A DNA stretch of 64,000 bases, taken from the NCBI RefSeq assembly GCF_003515075.1, contig NZ_QWLV01000007.1, positions 1 through 64,000 of the forward strand, written 5' to 3'. How positions within the stretch are numbered: the stretch's first letter is position 1; the number at the start of each line of letters is the position of its first letter. Source of the DNA: Sphingomonas gilva. GTDB taxonomy: Bacteria > Pseudomonadota > Alphaproteobacteria > Sphingomonadales > Sphingomonadaceae. This document shows positions 45,360 through 52,099 of the stretch, in pieces. The position numbers were made by a program, and so were the translations under genes. The notes beneath the pieces are model-generated. The model worked only from the letters and a program-made list of their open reading frames with translations. It was not told where the DNA came from and ran no database searches.

Positions 45360-45459
45360 CGTCACCCCGGACTTGTTCCGGGGTCCATCGTGCCGCGAGA
45401 GCAACATTTGCGGCGCTTGCGGAGACATGGACCCCGGAACAAGTCCGGGGGGGTGACGA
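45360..45459. repeat. Repeat family B, copy B4
   Basis: Arms identical to B2 and B3 (GTCACCCCGGACTTGTTCCG and complement), between gtrA and the methyltransferase gene. The centre reads TGCCGCGAGAGCAAC. Confidence 0.9.
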
Positions 45460-45525
45460 AGAAGGAAGAGGTGGGGCACGGAACGGCGTCTCTTTTCGGG
45501 GTGACGAAGGAAGGGGCCGGGCCTG

Positions 45526-46266
45526 ATGGACCGCGTCGTCTACGATCGCATGGCCGAGCATGATTCGACGCACTGGTGGTATCGCGCGCGGCGCGACATC
45601 CTGGCCGACTATATCCGCCGCTATGCGGCGTTGCCCGAGGGCGCGCGCATCCTCGAGATCGGCTGCGGGACAGGGCACAACCTGCCGATGCTGGCGCGCT
45701 TCGGCGAGGTCGACGCGGTCGAGATCGATGCGGCGGCGCGCGAGATCGCGAGCGGGCGGCTGGGCAAGCCGCTCTCCGCCGCGCCGCTCCCCATGCTCGA
45801 AGGCGTGGAGCGCGGGCGCTACGACCTGATCGCGGTGCTCGACGTGGTCGAGCATGTGCTGGACGACGTCACCTCGCTGAAGGCGATGGCCGATTGCCTG
45901 GCGCCGGGCGGCAAGATCCTGATCACCGTGCCGGCGCATCCCTGGATGTGGTCGGCGCACGACGTGGTCAACCATCACCACCGCCGCTACACCAAGGCGA
46001 CGCTGGAGAAGGCTATCCGCGATGCCGGGCTCAAGCCGGCGAAGCTGGGCTATTTCAACTCGCTGCTGTTCCCGCTCGCCGCGGCGGCGCGGTGGGTGGG
46101 CAACATGACCGGCAAGGACGACAGCGACGATTCGCCGCCGCCGGGGCCGGTCAACTGGCTGTTCGAGCGCGTCTTCGCGCTGGAGCGTCACCTGGTCGGG
46201 AGGGTGCCGATGCCGCCGGGGGTGTCGCTGATCGCGCTCGCTTCGCCCGCCGGCCCGGCGCGGTAG
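45526..46266 (+). CDS. Class I SAM-dependent methyltransferase
   Basis: A 246-residue methyltransferase with SAM motif I ILEIGCGTGHNLPML (about residues 43-57), motif DAVEIDA, the post-motif DLIAVLDVVEHVLDD and LAPGGKILITVPAHPWMWSAHD. Relatives next to glycosyltransferases modify polyprenyl-linked or surface sugars. The 3' end overlaps the GtrB-like gene on the other strand by 79 bp, so the C-terminal 25 residues of each are encoded by the same DNA. Confidence 0.85.
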   Translation: MDRVVYDRMAEHDSTHWWYRARRDILADYIRRYAALPEGARILEIGCGTGHNLPMLARFGEVDAVEIDAAAREIASGRLGKPLSAAPLPMLEGVERGRYDLIAVLDVVEHVLDDVTSLKAMADCLAPGGKILITVPAHPWMWSAHDVVNHHHRRYTKATLEKAIRDAGLKPAKLGYFNSLLFPLAAAARWVGNMTGKDDSDDSPPPGPVNWLFERVFALERHLVGRVPMPPGVSLIALASPAGPAR

Positions 46267-47222
46267 CCGAGCGTGGCGCGGCCCTGGACCGGGCCGGCGA
46301 CATCGGCGACGAGGTAGAGCGGGCGGCGCTTGGCCTCGACGAACAGGCGGCCGAGATATTCGCCGATCAAGCCCAGCACGAACATCTGCACCGCGCCGAT
46401 GAGGACGACGGCGAGCATGGTCGAGGTCCAGCCCGCGACCGCGCGGCCGGTGACGAAGCCGAAGCCGATATAGAGGAGGAGCAAGAGCGAGGCGACCGAC
46501 AGCCACATGCCGACATGGCTGGCGAAGGTCAGCGGCTTGGTCGAGAAGCTGGTCACAGCATCGAGCGCGAAGCGGATCATCTTGGCGAGCGGATATTTGG
46601 TCTCGCCCGCATGCCGCTCCGCCCGGTCATAGACGAAGGGCACCTGGCGGAAGCCGATCCAGGCGACCATGCCGCGGATGAAGCGCGCCTGTTCGGGTAG
46701 CGAGAGAAGCGCATCGAGCGCGCGCCGGCTCATCAGCCGGAAATCGCCCGCGTCGAGCGGGATCGGCGTGTCGGTCACCCGGCTGAGCATGCGGTAGAAG
46801 ACCGCGGCGGTCGCCTTCTTGAACAAGGTCTCGCCATCGCGCTTGCGGCGGACGGCATAGACCACGTCGGCGTCCTCGGCGGCCATGGTTGCGCGCATCT
46901 CCGCGAGCAGCTCGGGCGGGTCCTGCAGATCGGCGTCGATGATCAGGATCTGATCGCCCGCGCAGAGATCGAGCCCGGCGGTGAGCGCGAGCTGATGCCC
47001 GTGGTTGCGCGACAGGTTGATCGCGACGAGGTGCGGATCGGCCGCCGCGAGCCGCTGCATCGCCGCCCAGCTCGCGTCCTTCGACCCGTCATTGACGAGG
47101 ACGATCTCGTGATCCTCACCCACCGCCGCCCGCGCCGCGGCGGACACGCGCGCGTGCAGCTGATCGAGGCACGCCTCTTCATTATAGCAGGGCACGACGA
47201 TCGACAGGGCGGGGCGCTTCAT
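46188..47222 (-). CDS. GtrB/DPMS-like family 2 glycosyltransferase
   Basis: A 344-residue enzyme predicted to load a sugar from a nucleotide donor onto undecaprenyl phosphate. GT-A motifs are SIVVPCYNEE, LVNDGSKDASW, NLSRNHGHQLALTAGLD and the metal site IDADLQDPPELL. Two C-terminal transmembrane helices follow (about 235-255 and 270-295), as in GtrB and ArnC. The final about 25 residues (after GRATLGYRAG) overlap the methyltransferase gene and may be a late extension. Together with the GtrA and GT-C proteins it completes a Gtr-type set. Confidence 0.88.
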   Translation of the reverse strand: MKRPALSIVVPCYNEEACLDQLHARVSAAARAAVGEDHEIVLVNDGSKDASWAAMQRLAAADPHLVAINLSRNHGHQLALTAGLDLCAGDQILIIDADLQDPPELLAEMRATMAAEDADVVYAVRRKRDGETLFKKATAAVFYRMLSRVTDTPIPLDAGDFRLMSRRALDALLSLPEQARFIRGMVAWIGFRQVPFVYDRAERHAGETKYPLAKMIRFALDAVTSFSTKPLTFASHVGMWLSVASLLLLLYIGFGFVTGRAVAGWTSTMLAVVLIGAVQMFVLGLIGEYLGRLFVEAKRRPLYLVADVAGPVQGRATLGYRAGPAGEASAISDTPGGIGTLPTR

Positions 47223-47285
47223 GGGCTGCGGCTTTAGCGCGGCCGGGGAGCGCCGTCATCGGGGTTGTTGCTATGGATGGCTATA

Positions 47286-47306
47286 TTAGCTAAGTTGCTT
47301 AGCTAA
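47286..47306. promoter_or_regulatory. Palindromic operator of the toxin-antitoxin pair
   Basis: TTAGCTAAG-TTG-CTTAGCTAA, a perfect nine-base inverted repeat. Its right end overlaps the antitoxin's AAGGAGG ribosome binding site (47305-47311), so binding could also affect translation initiation. Autoregulation by the antitoxin-toxin complex is the expected use. Confidence 0.75.
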
Positions 47307-47316
47307 GGAGGCCGGT

Positions 47317-47556
47317 ATGGCGACCGTGAGGGTGCATGAAGCCAAGACGCATCCTTCCAAGCTGATCGTTCGAGCATTGGCGGGAGAGAGCATCGTGATC
47401 GCCCGAGGAAGCGAGCCCAAGGTCAAGCTGGTGCCGCTTGAGGAGAAGACCAAGCCGCGCCGCGTGCCCGGCCGGCTGAAGGGAAAGATCGCGATCGATC
47501 AGCGCTTCTTCGAGCCCCTGCCCGAGGACGAGTTGCGCGCGTGGGAAGGTGAATGA
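47317..47556 (+). CDS. Phd/VapB-type antitoxin
   Basis: A 79-residue protein with an N-terminal Phd/YefM-like DNA-binding fold: VRVHEAKTHPSKLIVRALAGESIVIARGSEPKVKLVPL. A basic linker (KTKPRRVPGRLKG) leads to an acidic C terminus (FFEPLPEDELRAWEGE) that should block the toxin. A strong AAGGAGG site precedes the ATG. Its stop overlaps the toxin start. Confidence 0.9.
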   Translation: MATVRVHEAKTHPSKLIVRALAGESIVIARGSEPKVKLVPLEEKTKPRRVPGRLKGKIAIDQRFFEPLPEDELRAWEGE

Positions 47557-47939
47557 GGCTGCTGCTCGACACCCACGCGTTGATCTGGTGGATGAACGAC
47601 GATCGCCAACTATCCCGTCCCGCCTTCGCCGCGATAGCCGATCCCGACAATATCGTGCTGGTCAGCGCGATCTCCGCGCTGGAGCTCGCCATCAAGAACC
47701 GGCTTGGGAAGATTCCCGAAGCGCAATATCTTGCGCTCAACTTCGAGGACGAGGTCGAGGCGGCTGGGTTCGAGCAGCTGCCCGTGGTTTCGAGCCACGC
47801 CAGGCGCGGCGGAGCCCCGGCCATTCCGCATCGAGACCCCTTTGATCGAATCCTGATCGCGCAGGCGCAAAGCGAAGACGCGACACTGGTGTCGAACGAA
47901 GCGATTTTCGACCAGTTCGGCGTTCAACGTCTTTGGTAG
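47553..47939 (+). CDS. PIN-domain toxin (VapC-like ribonuclease)
   Basis: A 128-residue PIN-domain protein with the acidic cluster intact: LLDTHALIWW (Asp6), SALELAIKNRLG (Glu43 region) and HRDPFDRILIAQA. It ends with LVSNEAIFDQFGV. VapC-type enzymes cleave tRNA or rRNA when freed from the antitoxin. The start ATG overlaps the antitoxin stop (ATGA), which sets the dose of the pair. The ends of this gene and the rsh gene are 13 bp apart, convergent. Confidence 0.92.
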   Translation: MRLLLDTHALIWWMNDDRQLSRPAFAAIADPDNIVLVSAISALELAIKNRLGKIPEAQYLALNFEDEVEAAGFEQLPVVSSHARRGGAPAIPHRDPFDRILIAQAQSEDATLVSNEAIFDQFGVQRLW

Positions 47940-47952
47940 CCTCAGCCGGACG

Positions 47953-50049
47953 TTAGACCCGTTCGGCCGAGCTGACGACTTCGGCCGCCCTTAGCGCGGC
48001 GAGGATGCGCATCAGGTGGGCGGCGTCGTGGACTTCGAGATCGACGATGTTGGTGTGAAAGCCGGTATCGCGGTTGTCGAGGCGGAGGTTGACGATGTTG
48101 GCCTTGTGCGCGCCGATGATCCCCGCGACGACGCCGAGCACGCCGGGTTCGTTGCGCACGACGATCGAGAGGCGGGCGACGCCGCCATCGGCCTTGTCGC
48201 CCCAACCGAGATCGACCCAATCGGCATCGCTGCCGTCGACCAGCGCGGAGCAATCGATCGCATGGACCTGGATATCGTGGCCGGGGCGGCGCACGCCGAC
48301 GATGCGATCGCCCGGCACCGGATGGCAGCAGCTGGCCAGCGCGAAGGCGACGCCCGGCGTCAGCCCCTTGATCGATATCGCCGACTTCTGCTGGGGCGCG
48401 ACATCGCCGCCGACGTCGCCGCCGGTCGAGCCGGGCATCAGCGCCTCCATCACCTGCGCGTCGGTGACGGTCTGCTGCGCGATCGCCTCCATCAGCGCGG
48501 CCTCGTCGGTGATCTTCAATCGCTTGAGCGCCTGATCGAGCGCCCGGGCGCCGAGCTGCGCGGGCAGGCGCGAGACGATCTCGTCGTAGAGCTTGCGGCC
48601 CAGCGCCTGGCGCTCGTCGCGTTCCTTGTGGCGGACGTAGCGGCGGATCGCCGCGCGCGCCTTCCCCGTGATGGCGAAGTTGAGCCAGGCGGGCTGCGGG
48701 GTCTGCGCCTTTGAGCGCAATATCTGCACCTGATCGCCATTCTCGATGACGGTGCGCAGCGGCACGACGCGGCCGTTGATCTTGGCGCCGACCGCCTGGT
48801 CGCCGAGATCGGTGTGGACGTCATAGGCGAAATCGACCGGGGTCGCGCCCTTGGGCAGCTGGATCAGCTCGCCCTTGGGCGTGAAGGCGAAGATCCGATC
48901 CTGGTACATCGCCATGCGGGTGTGCTCGAGCAGCTCTTCGGGGCTGTCGGCGGTCTCGAGGATCTCGACCAGATCGCGGATCCAGCCGACATGCGGATCG
49001 GCCGCCTTGCCCGCCTGCTTGTACGCCCAGTGCGCGGCGAGGCCGTATTCGGCCTGGGCGTGCATGTCCTCCGAACGGATCTGGATCTCGACGCGCATAT
49101 TCTCGGCCTGGATCACCGCGGTGTGGAGCGAGCGGTAGCCGTTGCGCTTGGGGGTGGAGATGTAATCCTTGAACCGGCCGGGGACCATCGGCCAGCGCTG
49201 ATGGATCGTGCCCAGCGCCTTGTAGCAGTCCTCGGTCGAGCGGACGATGACGCGGAAGGCCATGATGTCCGACAGCTGTTCGAAGCTGATGTGCCGTTCG
49301 GCCATCTTCTTCCAGATCGAATAGGGGTGCTTCTCGCGGCCCGACACCTCCGCCTCTATGCCGTTGCGCGACAGGAGCAGGCGGATGCCCGAACCGATCC
49401 TGGCGATGCGATCGCCGCCGCCCTCGGTCTTCAATGCATCGAGCCGGCGGGTGATCGAATCGTAGGCGGCGGGTTCGAGCTCGCGGAAGGCGAGCGTCTG
49501 CATCTCCTTCATGAACTCGTACATGCCGATCCGCTCGGCGAGCGGGGCGTAGATGTCCATCGTCTCGCGGGCGATGCGGCGGCGCTTCTCCTCCGATCCG
49601 ATATGGTGGAGCGTGCGCATGTTGTGCAGCCGGTCGGCGAGCTTGACCAGGAGGACGCGGATATCGTCCGACATGGCGAGCAGGAACTTGCGCAGGTTCT
49701 CCGCGGCGCGCTCGCTTTCGGACTGCGCCTCGATCTTGGAGAGCTTGGTGACGCCGTCGACCATGCGCGCGACATTGTCGCCGAACATGCGCTGGATCTC
49801 GTCGGGCGTGGCGACGGTGTCCTCGATCGTGTCGTGAAGGATCGCCGTCGCGATCGTCTCCGCATCGAGGTGCAGGTCGGTGAGGATGCCGGCCACCTCG
49901 ATCGGATGGCTGAAATAAGGATCGCCCGAGGCGCGGAGCTGGCTGCCATGCGCCTTCATCGAGAACACATAGGCGCGGTTGAGCAGGGCCTCGTCGGCCT
50001 GGGGATCGTAGTCGAGGACCCGATCGATCAGCTCATATTGTCTCAGCAC
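47953..50049 (-). CDS. rsh: Bifunctional (p)ppGpp synthetase/hydrolase (Rel/SpoT)
   Basis: A 698-residue long RSH protein and the stringent response regulator. Domains in order are a hydrolase HD domain (HGSQLRASGDPYFSHP and HDTIEDT, with HD at residues 72-73), a synthetase domain (GRFKDYISTPKRNGYRSLHT), TGS (FAFTPKGELIQLPKGATPVDFAY), a helical/zinc-finger part (SCCHPVPGDRIVG) and a C-terminal ACT domain. The hydrolase site is intact, so it can both make and degrade ppGpp. I start at GTG 50049, which matches family length; the frame is open to 50193 but the extension is unrelated. A GC hairpin touches this GTG. rpoZ, its frequent neighbour, is absent here. Confidence 0.92.
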   Translation of the reverse strand: MLRQYELIDRVLDYDPQADEALLNRAYVFSMKAHGSQLRASGDPYFSHPIEVAGILTDLHLDAETIATAILHDTIEDTVATPDEIQRMFGDNVARMVDGVTKLSKIEAQSESERAAENLRKFLLAMSDDIRVLLVKLADRLHNMRTLHHIGSEEKRRRIARETMDIYAPLAERIGMYEFMKEMQTLAFRELEPAAYDSITRRLDALKTEGGGDRIARIGSGIRLLLSRNGIEAEVSGREKHPYSIWKKMAERHISFEQLSDIMAFRVIVRSTEDCYKALGTIHQRWPMVPGRFKDYISTPKRNGYRSLHTAVIQAENMRVEIQIRSEDMHAQAEYGLAAHWAYKQAGKAADPHVGWIRDLVEILETADSPEELLEHTRMAMYQDRIFAFTPKGELIQLPKGATPVDFAYDVHTDLGDQAVGAKINGRVVPLRTVIENGDQVQILRSKAQTPQPAWLNFAITGKARAAIRRYVRHKERDERQALGRKLYDEIVSRLPAQLGARALDQALKRLKITDEAALMEAIAQQTVTDAQVMEALMPGSTGGDVGGDVAPQQKSAISIKGLTPGVAFALASCCHPVPGDRIVGVRRPGHDIQVHAIDCSALVDGSDADWVDLGWGDKADGGVARLSIVVRNEPGVLGVVAGIIGAHKANIVNLRLDNRDTGFHTNIVDLEVHDAAHLMRILAALRAAEVVSSAERV

Positions 50050-50069
50050 CCGCCCAAGATGGGGGCGGG
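50049..50069 (-). promoter_or_regulatory. Hairpin at the rsh translation start
   Basis: On the message, CCCGCCC pairs with GGGCGGG directly in front of the GTG start and overlaps its first base. No separate Shine-Dalgarno sequence is visible. It could limit translation initiation. Confidence 0.4.
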
Positions 50070-50284
50070 CGCCGATATATTGCAACGCAAAACTGGTAGA
50101 AGAAGAAGGATTGGTCCACACAGAGGTGCGGAGCGCGCGGAGAGTGTCGCGACTGGCATCGTTCACTGCCCCAAGGGCCTTGATAAGCTGCATCTAAGGG
50201 TCTCGCTTGCGCGAGACGGTGCGATGGGGACTGACGACCTTTCGCGGTCTCCGCGCCTCCGCGTGGACCATATTGGCCTGGATT

Positions 50285-50602
50285 TCAGCTCGCGCGTTCG
50301 TTGCAGCGGGCGAGCGCGGCCTCGTCGAACGGCCGGCCTTCGACATGGAAGGCGGTGAGCGTGCCGAGCCGCTGGGCGGCGAGCGCGCAGGCGGTGTTCT
50401 GGTTGCCGGTGGACTTCGGCCCGGCGCAGGCGCCGGCGTCGTCGCACTTCCACAGGCGATCGCGGACGATGAAGCTGGACTTCGCCGGCGCCTTGGCGGG
50501 CGTCGCGACATAGCCGCCCTGCGCGGCGCTGGCGGTGGACGCGCTGGCGAGCAGCAGCAGCGAGCAGGTGACGGCGAACGAGGCTGAAAGAATGCGGACC
50601 AT
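50285..50602 (-). CDS. CC_3452 family secreted protein
   Basis: A 105-residue exported protein: signal peptide (about 1-27, ending ASA), then the family core YVATPAKAPAKSSFIVRD, LWKCDDAGACAG, ACALAAQRLG and a final FDEAALARCN. Four conserved Cys suggest two disulfides. The family is restricted mainly to alphaproteobacteria (Caulobacter, sphingomonads) and has no known function. It is divergent from the HxlR regulator across a 120-bp promoter region. Confidence 0.85.
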   Translation of the reverse strand: MVRILSASFAVTCSLLLLASASTASAAQGGYVATPAKAPAKSSFIVRDRLWKCDDAGACAGPKSTGNQNTACALAAQRLGTLTAFHVEGRPFDEAALARCNERAS

Positions 50603-50636
50603 GATGGCCTCCCTGGGGACTAGGTTGCGAATCGAT

Positions 50637-50652
50637 ACCTATCAGGATAGGT
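50637..50652. promoter_or_regulatory. Inverted repeat in the CC_3452/HxlR divergent promoter
   Basis: ACCTAT-CAGG-ATAGGT is a perfect six-base palindrome flanked by two AGGTTGC direct copies (50622-50628 and 50656-50662). It is the best candidate site for the HxlR regulator encoded 70 bp to the right. Confidence 0.5.
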
Positions 50653-50722
50653 TTCAGGTTGCAACTAGAAACTCATATTTCATTCCCATGACGCAGGATT
50701 TGGATTAGGCTCGAGGATCACG

Positions 50723-51202
50723 ATGGGAAAACTCCGCGAACCCTTACGCGAACTTGCCGAATGCGGCCTTCCGGCGGCGCTGGAGGCGATGGGCGAGCGC
50801 TGGTCTTTCCTGATCCTGCGCGCATCGTTCAACGGCCTGCATCATTTCGAGGAATTCCAGTCCGAGCTGGGCATCGCGCGCAACATCCTGGCGAGCCGGC
50901 TGGCCAAGCTGGTCGAGCACGGCATCCTCGGCCGCCATCCGATGCCCGAGGACCGGCGCAAGGTGGAGTATCGCCTGACCGACAAGGGCTTCGCGCTGCT
51001 CCCCGCGATGCTCGCGCTCCGGCAATGGGGCGAGCGGTGGGAGACGGGGATCCCGTCCTCCCCCGTGCTGGTCGACGACCGCGACCGCAAGCCGATCCGC
51101 CCGATCGAAGTGCTGGCGCATGACGGCCGGGTGCTGACCAAGAACGACCTGATGTGGGTGCTGCCGGAGGATGTCGCACGCGACGCCGAGGCGGCGGAGT
51201 AA
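50723..51202 (+). CDS. HxlR family winged-helix regulator
   Basis: A 159-residue protein of the HxlR/DUF24 MarR-like group: GLPAALEAMGERWSFLILRAS with a conserved Cys14, then HHFEEFQSELGIARNILASRLAKLVEHGIL (recognition helix) and the wing DRRKVEYRLTDKG. Many members sense quinones, aldehydes or oxidants through an N-terminal Cys, and Cys14 is in that position. The neighbouring CC_3452 gene is the natural target. It is convergent with the thioesterase gene. Confidence 0.9.
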   Translation: MGKLREPLRELAECGLPAALEAMGERWSFLILRASFNGLHHFEEFQSELGIARNILASRLAKLVEHGILGRHPMPEDRRKVEYRLTDKGFALLPAMLALRQWGERWETGIPSSPVLVDDRDRKPIRPIEVLAHDGRVLTKNDLMWVLPEDVARDAEAAE

Positions 51203-51207
51203 CAACG

Positions 51208-51300
51208 CGTCGCCCCTGCGACGGCAGGGGCCTCCGAGTTTGTGGCACATCCGAACTTGGCGCTTGCCGACTGAGGCCCCTGCCTTCGCAGGGGCGACGA
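51208..51300. repeat. Repeat family A, copy A4
   Basis: Arms CGTCGCCCCTGCGACGGCAG and complement around the GGCACATCCGAACTT-type centre, between the convergent HxlR and thioesterase genes. Confidence 0.88.
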
Positions 51301-51302
51301 CA

Positions 51303-51725
51303 TTAGACGCCGTCGAAGGCCGTGATGCGCGCCCTGACGCTCTCCGGGATCGGCAGCGGCCTTCCCGAATCGAGATGGACGTTGACGCTGGTGATGCGGA
51401 TGCTGGTGTGCAGATCGCCGGTTTCGGCGTGCGCCAGCTCGATCAGCGTGACGAGGCTGGTGGTGCCGATCCGGTCGGTGCGGACGAAGGCCTCGATCAT
51501 GTCGTCGTAGCGGAAGGGCTTCCGGTAGGTGACGTCGGCGTGGACGACGTGGAATTCGGCGTCGCGCCAGTCGTCGAGCGCGGCCATCTCCGCCGCGCGC
51601 CAATATTCGGTGATCGCGACATCGGCATATTCGAGATAGCGCGAGTTGAACACGACCTTCTGCCCGTCGATCTCGGCATAACGCACGCGGAAGCGGGTGG
51701 AGAAAGCGAAGCCGGGGCGGGTCAT
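51303..51725 (-). CDS. Hotdog-fold acyl-CoA thioesterase (4-hydroxybenzoyl-CoA thioesterase family)
   Basis: A 140-residue single hotdog domain: FRVRYAEIDGQKVVFNSRYLEYADVA. The family's Asp active-site motif (YxEhD) has the form YAEIDGQKVVFN here. Further blocks are FHVVHADVTYRKPFRYDD and GDLHTSIRITSVNVHLD. It hydrolyses acyl-CoA thioesters in the cytoplasm; chain specificity is unknown. ATG 51725 is chosen over a TTG at 51761 because the family starts just before the first strand. Confidence 0.85.
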   Translation of the reverse strand: MTRPGFAFSTRFRVRYAEIDGQKVVFNSRYLEYADVAITEYWRAAEMAALDDWRDAEFHVVHADVTYRKPFRYDDMIEAFVRTDRIGTTSLVTLIELAHAETGDLHTSIRITSVNVHLDSGRPLPIPESVRARITAFDGV

Positions 51726-51822
51726 GGCGGAGCGGATGGCGAAACGCAGGTTATCTGGCAAGCCCAGGATATTGTACCTGACGGCGGTAACGCTCCCTCA
51801 AATTTCCCGCTAACCAATTGTC

Positions 51823-51844
51823 ACGATGGCAATCCCGCCATCGT
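51823..51844 (+). promoter_or_regulatory. Leader hairpin upstream of the 30-residue peptide gene
   Basis: ACGATGGC and GCCATCGT pair perfectly (8 bp) around AATCCC, ending 17 bp before the ATG and just before the AAGGAAAGGA ribosome binding site. Confidence 0.5.
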
Positions 51845-51861
51845 CGAAAGAAGGAAAGGAC

Positions 51862-51954
51862 ATGTCTTTTGCAGATGTTTGCGCCTTCTTGCTCGTGCTG
51901 ATCGCCTTCGGCACCCTCATCGTGGGGGTGATTGAGGCAAGGCGCGACAAGTAG
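51862..51954 (+). CDS. 30-residue hydrophobic peptide resembling holin-like toxins (type I toxin candidate)
   Basis: The frame encodes a 30-residue peptide with one hydrophobic helix (about residues 5-24, including LIAFGTLIVGVI) and a charged tail EARRDK. The pattern of a short acidic N terminus, an FGTLIV core and a basic end is that of the putative holin-like toxin family (Hol_Tox), best known from Firmicutes type I toxin-antitoxin loci. An excellent AAGGAAAGGA site lies before the ATG. A leader hairpin precedes it and two strong hairpins with identical loops follow it. It is too short for standard gene calling. Function is inferred from pattern only; a small membrane regulator is the alternative. 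Confidence 0.6.
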   Translation: MSFADVCAFLLVLIAFGTLIVGVIEARRDK

Positions 51955-51965
51955 CGTAACCGGGC

Positions 51966-51991
51966 GGAGGCCGGGCTGGCACCCGGCCTCC
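51966..51991. terminator. Perfect 10-bp hairpin, loop CTGGCA
   Basis: GGAGGCCGGG-CTGGCA-CCCGGCCTCC, 12 bp after the peptide stop. No U-run follows, so it may protect the 3' end or serve as a pairing element rather than a classic terminator. Confidence 0.6.
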
Positions 51992-52000
51992 AAACGATTT

Positions 52001-52030
52001 GAGCCCCCGTCGCTGGCACGACGGAGGCTC
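52001..52030. terminator. Second hairpin with the same loop CTGGCA
   Basis: GAGCC-C-CCGTCG pairs with CGACGG-A-GGCTC (11 bp, one mismatch) around CTGGCA, followed by ATCGAAAAAAG. The hexaloop is identical to that of the first hairpin although the stems differ. Confidence 0.6.
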
Positions 52031-52034
52031 ATCG

Positions 52035-52053
52035 AAAAAAGGCGAATGCCTTT
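52035..52053 (-). terminator. Terminator-like hairpin after the aminotransferase gene
   Basis: On the minus strand, AAAGGC-ATTC-GCCTTT runs into TTT, 47 bp past the aminotransferase stop. Confidence 0.5.
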
Positions 52054-52063
52054 CGCAGAGCTG

Positions 52064-52094
52064 ATTATATAGCTCAGTCAGCCCGAAATTGCAA
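52064..52094 (-). promoter_or_regulatory. Sigma-70-like promoter pointing at the peptide locus
   Basis: Minus strand TTGCAA, 17-base spacer, TATATA (continuing TATATAAT), in an AT-rich patch just after the aminotransferase stop. It points toward the two hairpins and the peptide gene and could drive an antisense RNA. The terminator-like hairpin right behind it argues for caution. Confidence 0.35.
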
Positions 52095-52099
52095 TCTCA

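Noticed and set aside
51751..52032. 93-residue minus-strand open frame over the small peptide locus
   Set aside because: No ribosome binding site, low-complexity translation through the two hairpins; the plus-strand 30-residue frame is better supported.
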